DNA of 64,000 nucleotides from a virus. The stretch covers positions 1 through 64,000 of the IMG/VR virus record IMGVR_UViG_3300025117_000049; one strand, written 5' to 3'. Every line of letters starts with the position of its first letter. The stretch's first letter is position 1. Below are positions 54,325 through 63,364 of the stretch, piece by piece. A program made the translations under genes and the position numbers. Below the pieces are notes generated by a model. It had not been told where the DNA came from. It made no database searches and saw nothing but the letters and a program-made list of their open reading frames with translations.

Positions 54325-56268
54325 ATGAAACGCCTTTGTCTGCTACCACTTCTGCTGATTTGTTTCGTCCTGGTCGCCGCCCCGGTCCACCAGGGCACGA
54401 GGTATTATCCTGTCCTGGGCGGGATGGAGAGGATACAATGGCTATTACAGAATGAAATGAACTCTATCACCGGGGAGGTAGGCACCTGGCTTGAACGGGA
54501 CGTGGAAAGCAAGATCGCTTTCACCTCCGGCTGGGCCGAGTTCACCCCCCAAGCCACGGCGGCTTATGCGGAACAGGATATTGTATGCAGCACCATAATT
54601 ACCAGGGCAGCAGGCGTGGGTATCCTGGGAAAATTCCGCTGTACTACGGATGGATCTTTCTATCCTCTGGCCCTTGTGACTTCAACAACCCCCACATGGG
54701 GCGCAACTCACGTTGAGGCAGCTTTTCACCGGGCGGCGACGGCTCTCTCCTTGACGGCTACTTACAACGCCACGGCTGGGCCGATTATCGCTACGTTTGT
54801 GGCGGACGGGACAGAATATAAATTAGCCCTGATTGCCGACGGCACAGCCGGATATAAGTACCTCATCAAAGGCGGGGCGTTCGCTAACTGGACTTTGCTT
54901 TTCCGGTCTGCAACCGGCAACACGGCCAGCCTCTACGCAGCTATGGCAGGGTATGACGCCGCTTTTGGAGCCGACTTTTGCCGGGGGCCTTTGTCAGCTA
55001 TCCCATTAAATAACCCTCTCCTATTAGACACCTTTAGCGGCACATTCGGCACTCCTGACACTTACGGCAATCCCTGGCTCCACGCCGGAACCTGGGCCAC
55101 GGCTGGGGGAGTGGCGAGCAATACGCCAGTGGCGGGAGCGGAGCTATGTACGTCCCTTGTAAATGGCACTTCATATCCGTTTGAAACTTTTACTGCTGTA
55201 GGTAGAGATATAACAAGCGCAATTAACACAACTGGATTTGGGACTGGTTTATCCCCGACATTTGCTACTATAGTGGGCCAATGGTTTAAGATTTCATTGG
55301 ATTCTATTATCATTAATAGTGGAGCATCCCCTTGGCTTGTATTGGCTAATGGTGAAGCTGGTTCTGCGCAGATTGCTATTACTTCACCAGCTACTCAGCA
55401 ATTGAAAACTGGTAAAATATTAACTGCTCATGCTTCTGCATCGTTGCAAATGTCTGTTGGCAACGGAATTGCTACTGATTTTGCGGCTGCTGGATTATCT
55501 TGCAAACCCCTCCCCATCTCTACTCTCATCGCCTCTCAATTTCTTGTCACAACCGACGTGCTGGCCGAGGCGGTGCTCACGGCCTACACTCTGGGGACTC
55601 AGGCGGGGATTGTGCAGTCGGATCGGCCCTTTGCCTTCCCTGCTAATGCGAATGCTGCGAGTGGTCAGAATGTCATCGTATTGAAGAACCTGACCAATGC
55701 CATTCCCGACTCCGACTCCATAACCATCAAGCACCCCATAACCCCGACCACCTACACCATCGCCAGCGTGTCGGCCTTGGTGGGCGGGGTGCAGACGCTG
55801 ACGCTGGATAGCAATCTCGTGGAAGCGGTGAGCGCCGATGACATGGTGGGCGTGAACTGGGCGAGTTGGAACGGAACGCTGACCTACTTTGACGGTGGCG
55901 GGAACATCAAACTCGACGAGATAAAAGCTGGGGTTTATACCAATCGGGGCAGTACGGCCAAGGCGTTCTCTGCCAATGCCCGCTTTATCGTGCGGAAGAT
56001 CGGCAGTGAGTATCGAATCTTCTACGGAGAATCCCTCATCGGAACAGCAATCACGACCGTTGACGCTGCGGCCATGGTGGGTACTTATTGGGGAATGTTC
56101 TCCACTGATGCGAGCAATACCTTTAACAGCATCAGGGCTGACGATACTGGTAACGTGACGAACTCGAACAGCATCTTGGACAAAGACTCCCAAGACACTA
56201 GCAGCTTAATGCTGCCCAAGGAATACTGTCCAGATACTTACTGGCGGGAGGAGGTGGGGAATGGTTAA
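54325..56268 (+). CDS. Large structural/surface protein with signal-like N-terminus
   Basis: 647 residues starting MKRLCLLPLLLICFVLVAAP, a signal-peptide-like segment. The rest is beta-rich, Thr/Ala/Gly-rich (TYNATAGPIIATFVADGTEY; NTASLYAAMAGYDAAFGADF; a LamG-like FSANARFIVRKIGSEYRIFY). Fits a fibre or adhesin. A stretch at ~55150-55500 is more AT-rich than its surroundings, suggesting mosaic origin. It starts four bases after the preceding stop. Confidence 0.65.
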   Translation: MKRLCLLPLLLICFVLVAAPVHQGTRYYPVLGGMERIQWLLQNEMNSITGEVGTWLERDVESKIAFTSGWAEFTPQATAAYAEQDIVCSTIITRAAGVGILGKFRCTTDGSFYPLALVTSTTPTWGATHVEAAFHRAATALSLTATYNATAGPIIATFVADGTEYKLALIADGTAGYKYLIKGGAFANWTLLFRSATGNTASLYAAMAGYDAAFGADFCRGPLSAIPLNNPLLLDTFSGTFGTPDTYGNPWLHAGTWATAGGVASNTPVAGAELCTSLVNGTSYPFETFTAVGRDITSAINTTGFGTGLSPTFATIVGQWFKISLDSIIINSGASPWLVLANGEAGSAQIAITSPATQQLKTGKILTAHASASLQMSVGNGIATDFAAAGLSCKPLPISTLIASQFLVTTDVLAEAVLTAYTLGTQAGIVQSDRPFAFPANANAASGQNVIVLKNLTNAIPDSDSITIKHPITPTTYTIASVSALVGGVQTLTLDSNLVEAVSADDMVGVNWASWNGTLTYFDGGGNIKLDEIKAGVYTNRGSTAKAFSANARFIVRKIGSEYRIFYGESLIGTAITTVDAAAMVGTYWGMFSTDASNTFNSIRADDTGNVTNSNSILDKDSQDTSSLMLPKEYCPDTYWREEVGNG

Positions 56269-56503
56269 GAATATTATCATCGCAGTTTTGTTGGTTGCAT
56301 TGGCAGTTTTTCAGTATTTATATTTAAACAAGACCATGGAATTGAGTAATGCCAAACACCAGTATTTAATATGTCGATCTGTGATATGGGAAGTTGATGC
56401 AGTTATGAGGCAACATGGTACAGCAATGTCAAAGTATCCCACAACAGACGAAAAGATACGGAATCGCTATCAGAGGCTTTTGAAGGAGCAGGAAAATGAT
56501 TAA
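56261..56503 (+). CDS. Small membrane-anchored protein
   Basis: 80 residues: MVKNIIIAVLLVALAVFQYL is a signal anchor, followed by a helical periplasmic part. The layout recalls i-spanin-type proteins but the next gene is not clearly a matching o-spanin. GGGAGGAGGTGGGG precedes the ATG. Function unknown. Confidence 0.6.
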   Translation: MVKNIIIAVLLVALAVFQYLYLNKTMELSNAKHQYLICRSVIWEVDAVMRQHGTAMSKYPTTDEKIRNRYQRLLKEQEND

Positions 56504-57050
56504 ACTTTTACTTTCAGTCAGCTTGGTTACATTGCTGGTGCCCTCGGTGTTTGCTGCCCAAGTCACAGCAAACTTTATCGTTCCGTTTGATCCTGTCACT
56601 CGCCAAACTGCTCTCCCCCTCGACAAAGACGGTCAGCCGGTGAAGGCTGATCGCTGGCACTTGGCGAAAGAGAAAGGCAATCTGGTGATGGTACAGGTTC
56701 GGGCGGATGAGAAGATTATTGCGGGTATGAAAGCCGACAGTGCCTCTGCAACCCCGACCTACCGATTTGTCGAGGTCAAGACCTACGACCCCTTGGCCGT
56801 GAAAGAAATCCAGGCAAACCCGGAGGCCACTAAAACTTTCCTGACCAAAGCCGTTCCCCTGGCGGACCTGCTCAAACAAGACTGGAGTACCCCGGAGAAG
56901 GGTGTAGAGGCTGTGGTGAAGTGCTTTGGAGGGAAGATGGCCGAGTATCAGAGCGGTGGCATTGGGACAGCAGTAGTTGAGAAAGAACCCTTACCTATAG
57001 AGCCAATAAAAGAACCTTTACCGATAAAGGACCCTGTGGTGGCTAAATGA
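56496..57050 (+). CDS. Exported protein of unknown function
   Basis: 184 residues with signal peptide MIKLLLSVSLVTLLVPSVFA. Mature part: TANFIVPFDPVTRQTALPLD and YRFVEVKTYDPLAVKEIQAN; the end is a Pro/Glu/Lys repeat (EPLPIEPIKEPLPIKDPV). Overlaps the preceding gene by eight bases and the next by four. Possibly a periplasmic or virion surface protein. Confidence 0.6.
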   Translation: MIKLLLSVSLVTLLVPSVFAAQVTANFIVPFDPVTRQTALPLDKDGQPVKADRWHLAKEKGNLVMVQVRADEKIIAGMKADSASATPTYRFVEVKTYDPLAVKEIQANPEATKTFLTKAVPLADLLKQDWSTPEKGVEAVVKCFGGKMAEYQSGGIGTAVVEKEPLPIEPIKEPLPIKDPVVAK

Positions 57051-58072
57051 GATTCAAGGCAGCAATTCTTACAGAGCTTAACAAACCCCTGGTGATAGAT
57101 GAACTTGATATTCCGGTCCTGGATGTAGGACAGGTACTGGTCAAGGTTCATGCCAGCGGTATCTGCGGTGCCCAGATCGGGGAGATATCGGGGGCCAAAG
57201 GGCTGGATAAGTGGCTCCCCCACCTGCTCGGACACGAGGGCGGAGCCGAGGTCTTAGAGACAGGCCTAGGTGTGACCCAGGTCAAGCCCGGGGATCATGT
57301 GGTAATGCACTGGCGCAAGGGCCAGGGGATAGAGGCCAAACCGCCACGGTACAAATGGGGGTGGATGCCACCTAATGGATCCGTTGGAGGCGGCTGGGTC
57401 ACCACATTCAACGAGATGGCCGTGGTTTCCGAGAATCGCCTGACCCCCATTCCTAAGGACATCTCCTTTGATGTGGCCGCCCTTATGGGTTGCGCAGTGA
57501 CCACTGCCCTGGGCATGGTCAACAATGAGGCTAAGATCATGATTGGAGAGTCGGTGGCGGTGGCTGGGGCTGGCGGGGTTGGCCTCAATGTCATCCAGGC
57601 GGCGTTTCTGGCCGGGGCTAATCCGATCCTGGCATACGACAGGGTCAGCGCTAAGGCAGATCAGGTCTTTTTCCTGGGTGGTGACTTTACCGATGATATC
57701 GAGACACTGAAACAAGCCGGGCCGTTTGATGTCTTTGTCGACACCACCGGGGATTGTAATATGATTTCCCTGGGTTATGACCTCATCAAGCCAGTGGTCG
57801 GCCGCCTGGTCCTTCTCGGCCAGCCCCACTACGAAGCCTGTCTATCCCTGCCCGGTTTTAGGCGCCATTACTGTGGCAAGACAATCCTGGACAGTCAGGG
57901 TGGCCTCACAGATCCCAATATGGATATTCCCCGTTACCTGGGGCTATGGAAAGCTGGGCGCCTGCCGGTCGAGCAGCTGATTACTTACAGGTTCTCGTTG
58001 GATCAGGTCAATAAAGCCCTTGACATGGTCAGGTCGGGCATTGCCGGCCGGGTCATCCTGGAAATGGAGTAA
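57047..58072 (+). CDS. Medium-chain dehydrogenase/reductase (zinc alcohol dehydrogenase type)
   Basis: 341 residues. GICGAQIGEISG and HLLGHEGGAEV give the catalytic zinc ligands Cys and His-Glu, VAGAGGVGLNVIQAAFLAGA is the NAD(P) Rossmann loop. The usual four-Cys structural zinc loop is missing and replaced by HWRKGQGIEA. It probably oxidises a sugar alcohol or a sugar hydroxyl. First gene of the sugar cluster; starts in a TGA/ATG overlap with the exported protein. Confidence 0.85.
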   Translation: MRFKAAILTELNKPLVIDELDIPVLDVGQVLVKVHASGICGAQIGEISGAKGLDKWLPHLLGHEGGAEVLETGLGVTQVKPGDHVVMHWRKGQGIEAKPPRYKWGWMPPNGSVGGGWVTTFNEMAVVSENRLTPIPKDISFDVAALMGCAVTTALGMVNNEAKIMIGESVAVAGAGGVGLNVIQAAFLAGANPILAYDRVSAKADQVFFLGGDFTDDIETLKQAGPFDVFVDTTGDCNMISLGYDLIKPVVGRLVLLGQPHYEACLSLPGFRRHYCGKTILDSQGGLTDPNMDIPRYLGLWKAGRLPVEQLITYRFSLDQVNKALDMVRSGIAGRVILEME

Positions 58073-58075
58073 TTT

Positions 58076-58324
58076 ATGACAGACAGAGAAAAATTGTATT
58101 TAAAGGAAGACTTGCAAAAGGTGTTTTGGTTCTTCTTAATGGGTTTATTGGGAGCTTTTCTTTTCGTTACTCCCTTTAAGACATTGCAACTTATAGGTGC
58201 TGGATTTTTATGTCTATCGCTTATAGTAATTACTGCTGGGCTTGACTCATATTTCTTCTGGAAATCTGTGTATGAAGAGAAAAACGAAGGTGGCATTTAT
58301 GGTGGCTTTGATTCCCTACTATAA
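58076..58324 (+). CDS. Two-helix membrane protein
   Basis: 82 residues with two hydrophobic helices (VFWFFLMGLLGAFLFVTPF and IGAGFLCLSLIVITAGL). AT-rich relative to the flanking sugar genes. It starts four bases after the dehydrogenase stop. Function unknown. Confidence 0.6.
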   Translation: MTDREKLYLKEDLQKVFWFFLMGLLGAFLFVTPFKTLQLIGAGFLCLSLIVITAGLDSYFFWKSVYEEKNEGGIYGGFDSLL

Positions 58325-58336
58325 GGCATTAATCGC

Positions 58337-58996
58337 ATGAAAACAGTATTAATAACCGGGGCCAACCGGGGCCTGGGGCTAGAGCTAGCCCAAGCATTCT
58401 CTGACTCGGGCTACAAGCTGATCCTCCATTGTCGCAAGGATGGGGGATTCCTACGGCTCAGGTTCCCGACTGCCAAGGTGGTGACAGGCGACCTCCGCTC
58501 CCCTCTGGTGCTGGATGAGCTTGGGTCGCTCAGTGAGTGGGTTGACATCCTGGTGAACAATGCCGGGGTGCGGGTCGCAAACAAGATTGACAATATCTTG
58601 GATAGACAGATCAGGAAAATGTTGGATGTCAACCTTATGGCCCCGATAATCCTGACTAGGTTGCTCTGGCCGGCTCTGGCCTCCAGGAAGGGGATGATTG
58701 TTAATATTGGATCATTGGCTGGGCAGTCGGGCGGCCCTGGTGAGTCAATCTATGCGGCCACCAAGGCCGGGCTCGCAGCCTTTTCCGAAACTCTTCAATA
58801 TGATGCTACCACGGCCGGAGTCAGGGTGGTAAACATCAGCATAGGAGCCATGAAGACAGACATGACTTCAGATCGCAGGGATAGAGATAAGTTGATCGAT
58901 CCTGCCGAGGCGGCAAGATTCATCGTTGATGTTTGCAATCGGGAACACTCCACAATCAGGATTTCATCCTACGAGCTGAGACGGGGACTGTATTGA
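58337..58996 (+). CDS. Short-chain dehydrogenase/reductase
   Basis: 219 residues. TGANRGLGLELAQAF is the NAD(P) motif, DILVNNAGV the NNAG motif, and IGSLAG...YAATKAG provides catalytic Ser, Tyr and Lys. A sugar-nucleotide or polyol oxidoreductase is likely in this setting. Its TGA overlaps the TTG start of the next gene. Confidence 0.85.
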   Translation: MKTVLITGANRGLGLELAQAFSDSGYKLILHCRKDGGFLRLRFPTAKVVTGDLRSPLVLDELGSLSEWVDILVNNAGVRVANKIDNILDRQIRKMLDVNLMAPIILTRLLWPALASRKGMIVNIGSLAGQSGGPGESIYAATKAGLAAFSETLQYDATTAGVRVVNISIGAMKTDMTSDRRDRDKLIDPAEAARFIVDVCNREHSTIRISSYELRRGLY

Positions 58997-59940
58997 ATAT
59001 CGGCGGCAATGTCATGGTCATCGGGGATGTCATGCTGGATGAATACATCTTGGGAGAGACATCCAGGATTTCCCCGGAGGCTCCTGTCCCCGTAGTCGAG
59101 GTGGCCTCCCGTGAGCGTACCCTGGGCGGTGCCGGAAATGTGGCTTTGAACCTTGTTTCTCTCGGCTGCAAGACCTGGCTGTTTGGAGCTAGGGGTTCTG
59201 ACCGCTCCGGGGACCGGCTTTGTGCCCTCCTTTCGAATAATGGCATTCTGGATCGGCTGGAGATCGACCCAGCCCTGCCTACGACCACCAAGACCAGGAT
59301 TATCGCCAATGGCCAGCAGCTACTCAGGTTTGACGAAGAGAAGCGGTTTAATGGGTGGCACGGCAATTATGACATTATGATCTCAGATGCAATCACCACT
59401 CTGGCTGCCCAGATGGTCGGGGCTGTGGTTCTGTCTGACTACAATAAAGGGGTATTGTCCAGGGACCTGACATCCAGGTTGATCGACACTTGCCGGGGTA
59501 TGGGCATCCCCATTCTGGTGGACCCCAAGCGGGGCGAATGGGATATCTATCATGGTGCCAGTCTGGTCAAGCCGAATCTGATGGAGCTATCCCAGGCCGC
59601 TGATATCCCGCTTCACAAGTTGGTTAATGGGGAGATTGAATCAGCCTCCAGGAGACTCATGAAGGAACATGACATTGGTGCGGTTCTGGTCACCATGGGT
59701 GCCAAGGGAATGCTCTTGATTGATGACCAGACCACCGAGGCCATAGAATCGAAAGCCCAGGAGGTATTTGATGTCTCTGGTGCCGGGGATACTGTAGTGG
59801 CTGTCATGGCCGCCTGCCTGTGCTCGGGTCATGGACTGTTGGAATCGGCCCGTATGGCCAATGCTGCGGCAGGGATTGTAGTGGGCAAGCGAGGCACTAG
59901 ACCGGTGGCCCTGGCGGAGTTGGAGGCGGCCCATGATTGA
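58993..59940 (+). CDS. hldA: D-glycero-beta-D-manno-heptose-7-phosphate kinase-like (HldE N-domain / RfaE1)
   Basis: About 315 residues of the PfkB/ribokinase fold. VMVIGDVMLDEYILGETSRI and SPEAPVPVVEVASRERTLGG are the diagnostic N-terminal blocks of heptose kinases; GGAGNVALNLVSLGC, ILVDPKRGEWDIYHGA and the anion-hole/catalytic FDVSGAGDTVVAVMAA follow. It phosphorylates heptose 7-phosphate at O1 on the way to ADP- or GDP-heptose. The TTG at 58993 overlaps the previous stop; an ATG at 59014 is possible. Only the kinase domain is present, not the nucleotidyltransferase. Confidence 0.85.
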   Translation: MNIGGNVMVIGDVMLDEYILGETSRISPEAPVPVVEVASRERTLGGAGNVALNLVSLGCKTWLFGARGSDRSGDRLCALLSNNGILDRLEIDPALPTTTKTRIIANGQQLLRFDEEKRFNGWHGNYDIMISDAITTLAAQMVGAVVLSDYNKGVLSRDLTSRLIDTCRGMGIPILVDPKRGEWDIYHGASLVKPNLMELSQAADIPLHKLVNGEIESASRRLMKEHDIGAVLVTMGAKGMLLIDDQTTEAIESKAQEVFDVSGAGDTVVAVMAACLCSGHGLLESARMANAAAGIVVGKRGTRPVALAELEAAHD

Positions 59941-60700
59941 ACAATTCCTATCCGAAATCAAGGTCTATGATTTGCCTGTAACCAAAGGCAGGCTTGGCAA
60001 CGAGGCCGATGGCGGCTATGTGGTTGCAATGGAGCACCTGGCCCTGGCAGAGAACCTATACAGTTTCGGCATCGGCAATGATGTGGGATTTGAGCTGGAT
60101 TTTCTTCAGATGTTCCCAAGAGCTGGGGTTTTCCTGTTTGACCCGACCATTCAGGCTCCTCCGGTAGCCCATGAGCAATTCAGGTTTTTTCGCCAGGCTG
60201 TCGATTGCAATTCCAGGGATGGGGGCCTGCCGGAGAATGTTCCGTTTGATTCCATGCTCAAGATCGATGCTGAGTGGGCTGAGTGGGAAGCCCTGCTGGA
60301 AATGCCCCTCAACAGGTTACAGTTCAGTCAGATAATCATTGAATTCCATGTCCTTCATATGGAGCCTCGTTTCGGACTGTCGCCGTATTTCACCAACCTG
60401 TATCGGTCACTGACAGACAGACAGAATGAGCAGCTGTTCCGGTTATATAGTCATGTCATGGTCTGGCTGAATACCTGGTACAGATGCTTCCATATCCATG
60501 TCAATAACTCCTTACCCATGGTCAAGGTCAGTGGCCATACATTTCCGCCGTTGCTGGAAATGACCTTCCTGCGTAATGACCTGGCAGGGACCGATATCAA
60601 GCCAACGGCAGGGCCGTTCCCGGTTCCTGGACTGGATTTTCCCAATAAGAAAGATCGACCAGATGTAATTAACTGGTTTCCTCTAATCAAGGAGGGGTGA
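59933..60700 (+). CDS. METTL24/FkbM-related methyltransferase-like protein
   Basis: 255 residues. RLGNEADGGYVV, LYSFGIGNDVGFELDFLQMF, LFDPTI, MLKIDAEWAEWEALLEM and QIIIEFHV are the blocks of the methyltransferase-21/METTL24 family; in relatives the KID-EG-EW motif ends the AdoMet fold. It probably methylates a sugar or glycan. Overlaps both neighbours. Confidence 0.65.
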   Translation: MIEQFLSEIKVYDLPVTKGRLGNEADGGYVVAMEHLALAENLYSFGIGNDVGFELDFLQMFPRAGVFLFDPTIQAPPVAHEQFRFFRQAVDCNSRDGGLPENVPFDSMLKIDAEWAEWEALLEMPLNRLQFSQIIIEFHVLHMEPRFGLSPYFTNLYRSLTDRQNEQLFRLYSHVMVWLNTWYRCFHIHVNNSLPMVKVSGHTFPPLLEMTFLRNDLAGTDIKPTAGPFPVPGLDFPNKKDRPDVINWFPLIKEG

Positions 60701-61431
60701 TGCTTAACGAACGCTCAAAACAGATCAGGCGGGATACAATAGCTCTTTCTAAGGCCAATGGCGGCTACCACTATGGGGGCTGTTTCTCCTATGTGGAAAT
60801 CCTGATTGCCTTGTTCGACCATGTCATGGGTCCAGATGACCGTTTCATCTTGAGCAAGGGACACGCCTGCTGGCCGTTGTATGTGATCTTACGGGAACGG
60901 GGCCTCAACCCCAAGCTTGGGGGCCATCCGGAACGAGACCCAGCCAACGGCATCTGGGCCACCACCGGCTCTTTGGGCCATGGCCTGCCGACTGCCGTGG
61001 GCATGGCCCAGGCCAAGAAGATGAGAAATGAGTCGGGCCGCATCTTCGTGGTCATGGGCGATGGTGAGTGCCAGGCCGGAACCATCTGGGAGTCTATGCT
61101 GATTGCCGCTAGGTTCAAGCTGGATAATCTCGTGGTTATCGTGGACTGGAATGGGATCCAAGGGTCGGACTTCTGCGATAAGGTGCTCGATGCTGGGGGA
61201 GTCCGGGAGCTCGGGCTAGCTGCCATCACTGGTTGGGAAGGAGTCCAGGTTGATGGCCATGACCTGGTTGAGCTTACTGATATTCTGTTCCAGGGATATC
61301 CGAGACCGGCCATGGTCGTTGCCATTACCGTCAAGGGCAAAGGGGTTTCGTTCATGGAAGATGTCCCAAAGTGGCATGCATGTTGGCTGGCGCCCGCCCA
61401 AGAAAAACAAGCCCTTGAGGAGCTGGGATGA
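60700..61431 (+). CDS. Transketolase, N-terminal (thiamine-binding) subunit
   Basis: 243 residues from ATG 60700 (AAGGAGGGGTG). ILSKGHACWPLYVILRERG, TGSLGHGLPTAVGMAQAKK and VVMGDGECQAGTIWESMLIA with VIVDWNGIQG form the thiamine-diphosphate and metal-binding PP domain (GDG-N motif). Such split transketolases pair with a separate Pyr-domain subunit, found here at 62221. Together they would move two-carbon units between sugar phosphates, giving for example sedoheptulose 7-phosphate, the heptose precursor. Confidence 0.9.
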   Translation: MLNERSKQIRRDTIALSKANGGYHYGGCFSYVEILIALFDHVMGPDDRFILSKGHACWPLYVILRERGLNPKLGGHPERDPANGIWATTGSLGHGLPTAVGMAQAKKMRNESGRIFVVMGDGECQAGTIWESMLIAARFKLDNLVVIVDWNGIQGSDFCDKVLDAGGVRELGLAAITGWEGVQVDGHDLVELTDILFQGYPRPAMVVAITVKGKGVSFMEDVPKWHACWLAPAQEKQALEELG

Positions 61432-62210
61432 ATCTTAATGATATCGTCTTCGTTCCTTCAGTCCAGCATACGGGGACCTGGTTCGCCATCAATTTCCTGC
61501 GGAACTTTATCCCTAGGAACCGGGAACTCCAGTTTGTTTTGGAGAAGGAGTTGGGACCGGGCGGGGCCGATATCAGGCACGAACATAAGTATGACAATCC
61601 CCTGGTGGAGTCGACAATCGTCCATACCCATTTTCCCATTGTCCGCAACCTGAATATGGATGTAAACTGGCCAGAAGGAGAATTTTTCAGACGCTGGTAT
61701 GCCAACCTGGGGACCTTACGTTCGCTCCCGCTCCAGACTATCCTTCTGTTCTGCAATTTCTTCAAGACTGTGATCCCGGTTAGGGACCCTATGGCAGCCA
61801 TATTGACCCGGGAGGCCAGACACCCCCAACTCAGGCACTTTTACATCGTTGACGGATTCGTGGCCATGGCCACCGAGTTCGCCAAGCATCCAAATGTCAA
61901 GTTTCTGCCGGTGGACGCTGCCATCACTGTAGAGCAGAAAGCGGCCTTGCTCCGGGATACCCTGACCCATGTTGGGATTGACCCGAACAGTCATCTGCCA
62001 TTGCTTCATTCCCTGGCCCATAAGTGGCTCCCAGAGAATGTTACCCCAGGGAACCGCTTCAAATGGATGTATGAACATGGCGATCTGGATGGGCTGCGGG
62101 TTCTTCTGGGCGCCAAGTGGGCAGAGGTAGAGTACTTAAAGAACATGTCGTCGGTCATTCTGCCGTTTATGGCCAGCCTGGGCTATACCAGGGCACAGTT
62201 GAGGTATTAA
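61428..62210 (+). CDS. Sulfotransferase-like P-loop protein
   Basis: 260 residues. FVPSVQHTGTWFAINFLRN is like the 5'-phosphosulfate loop of PAPS-dependent sulfotransferases, and TVIPVRDPMAAILTREAR like the 3'-phosphate motif with Arg/Ser replaced. A long insertion lies between. It may add sulfate to a sugar. Placed between the two transketolase subunit genes, with a four-base overlap on the left. Confidence 0.65.
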   Translation: MNLNDIVFVPSVQHTGTWFAINFLRNFIPRNRELQFVLEKELGPGGADIRHEHKYDNPLVESTIVHTHFPIVRNLNMDVNWPEGEFFRRWYANLGTLRSLPLQTILLFCNFFKTVIPVRDPMAAILTREARHPQLRHFYIVDGFVAMATEFAKHPNVKFLPVDAAITVEQKAALLRDTLTHVGIDPNSHLPLLHSLAHKWLPENVTPGNRFKWMYEHGDLDGLRVLLGAKWAEVEYLKNMSSVILPFMASLGYTRAQLRY

Positions 62211-62220
62211 GGAGCTAATC

Positions 62221-62703
62221 ATGCGCGTGCAATTTGGGAAAACTATCGTAAAACTTGCCAGCAAAGACGAACGGATCGTTTTGTTGTCCGGAGATGTCCT
62301 CCAGGAGATGGACGAATTTCAGGAGAAGTTTCCCGATCGCTTCTTCAACCTCGGCATCTGTGAGCAGAGTATCATCGGGGTGGCCGCCGGTCTGGCCATC
62401 GGGGGCATGAGGCCTGTGGTCTATTCGCTGACCCCTTTTGTCTTGGAGCGGCCATTCGAAGCCGTGAAGATAGACATCGACGAGCAGAACCTTCCGGTCA
62501 TGTTGATTGGGTTCAGTGACTATCCCACCCATGGTCCGACACACAGGCCCCTCAATGCCGAAGGTCTAGTGGCCCTGTTCAAGAACATTCATGGGTTCTT
62601 TCCCCGAAGCTCAATGGAGACAGAGAAGGCCATGCTCGACGCCTATCTGATGGGCGTCCCGGCCGCCATCTGCCTCAAGAAAGAAGGGTTGCCATTCATA
62701 TGA
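62221..62703 (+). CDS. Transketolase, C-terminal-type (Pyr domain) subunit, short
   Basis: 160 residues. VLLSGDV, RFFNLGICEQSIIGVAAGLA with the catalytic Glu of the Pyr domain, YSLTPFVLERPFEAVKID and FSDYPTHGPTHRPLNAEGLV (His-rich substrate loop). It is only the Pyr domain; the usual third domain is missing, so it is about half the length of normal C-terminal subunits. It should assemble with the 60700 product. AAGGAGCTAATC precedes the ATG. Confidence 0.85.
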   Translation: MRVQFGKTIVKLASKDERIVLLSGDVLQEMDEFQEKFPDRFFNLGICEQSIIGVAAGLAIGGMRPVVYSLTPFVLERPFEAVKIDIDEQNLPVMLIGFSDYPTHGPTHRPLNAEGLVALFKNIHGFFPRSSMETEKAMLDAYLMGVPAAICLKKEGLPFI

Positions 62704-63362
62704 ACCGAGTCAAATATGCTGAAACATTGGGCCGATTGCTCTTGAACCCTCCGGAGGGATTTCAGGTGGTGGCCAATCACATAGACGATTCTGGAGTCCA
62801 TCCAGAATCTTTCGTTGATTATGAATGTGCCTTTGCTGCACAGGCCCTGAAACCCACCAAGTCTCGAATGGTTCTTGACGTGGGGTCATATCGGCACTTC
62901 GTCCTGGGGCTGACCTCGTGTTATGATGTGACCTCGGTCGATGTCCGCCTGAGGCAAGCCCTGGGACCGAACGAGGCAAGTGTAGCCTGTGATGCCAGCA
63001 GATTGCTATTGGCCCAGGGAAGATTCGATGCAGTGGTCAGCCTCTGTTCCCTGGAACACTTTGGCCTTGGCCGCTACGGTGATCCCCTGGACCTGGGGGC
63101 CGATGCCAAGGCATTTGCAGAATGGATTAGGGTGCTCAAGCCAGGTGGTCATCTTATATTCAGTACCACCATCGGGCATCCCTGCATCTGTTTCAATGCT
63201 CATCGGATTTACAGCCATGGGATGATCCAGGGATTCTGCTCTGGCATGGAACTGGTCAAGGAGCAGGTTTATAGTAAGGACCTGGGGATGGTACCGGTAG
63301 GACAAGAAGTTCAACGACTGGGTTGGTGGGATATCTATCTCGGACACTGGAGGAAACCCTAA
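62700..63362 (+). CDS. Class I SAM-dependent methyltransferase (DUF268-like)
   Basis: 220 residues. RMVLDVGSYRHFVLGL is motif I, VTSVDVRL the acidic end of strand 2, FDAVVSLCSLEHFGLGRYGD motif IV, and VLKPGGHLIFSTTIG motif VI. SLEHFGLGRYGD is typical of DUF268-type sugar methyltransferases. ATGA overlap with the transketolase subunit. Confidence 0.8.
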   Translation: MNRVKYAETLGRLLLNPPEGFQVVANHIDDSGVHPESFVDYECAFAAQALKPTKSRMVLDVGSYRHFVLGLTSCYDVTSVDVRLRQALGPNEASVACDASRLLLAQGRFDAVVSLCSLEHFGLGRYGDPLDLGADAKAFAEWIRVLKPGGHLIFSTTIGHPCICFNAHRIYSHGMIQGFCSGMELVKEQVYSKDLGMVPVGQEVQRLGWWDIYLGHWRKP

Positions 63363-63364
63363 CC

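Noticed and set aside
55495-56193. A 232-codon minus-strand frame inside the large surface protein
   Set aside because: Antisense shadow; no start signals and low-complexity translation.
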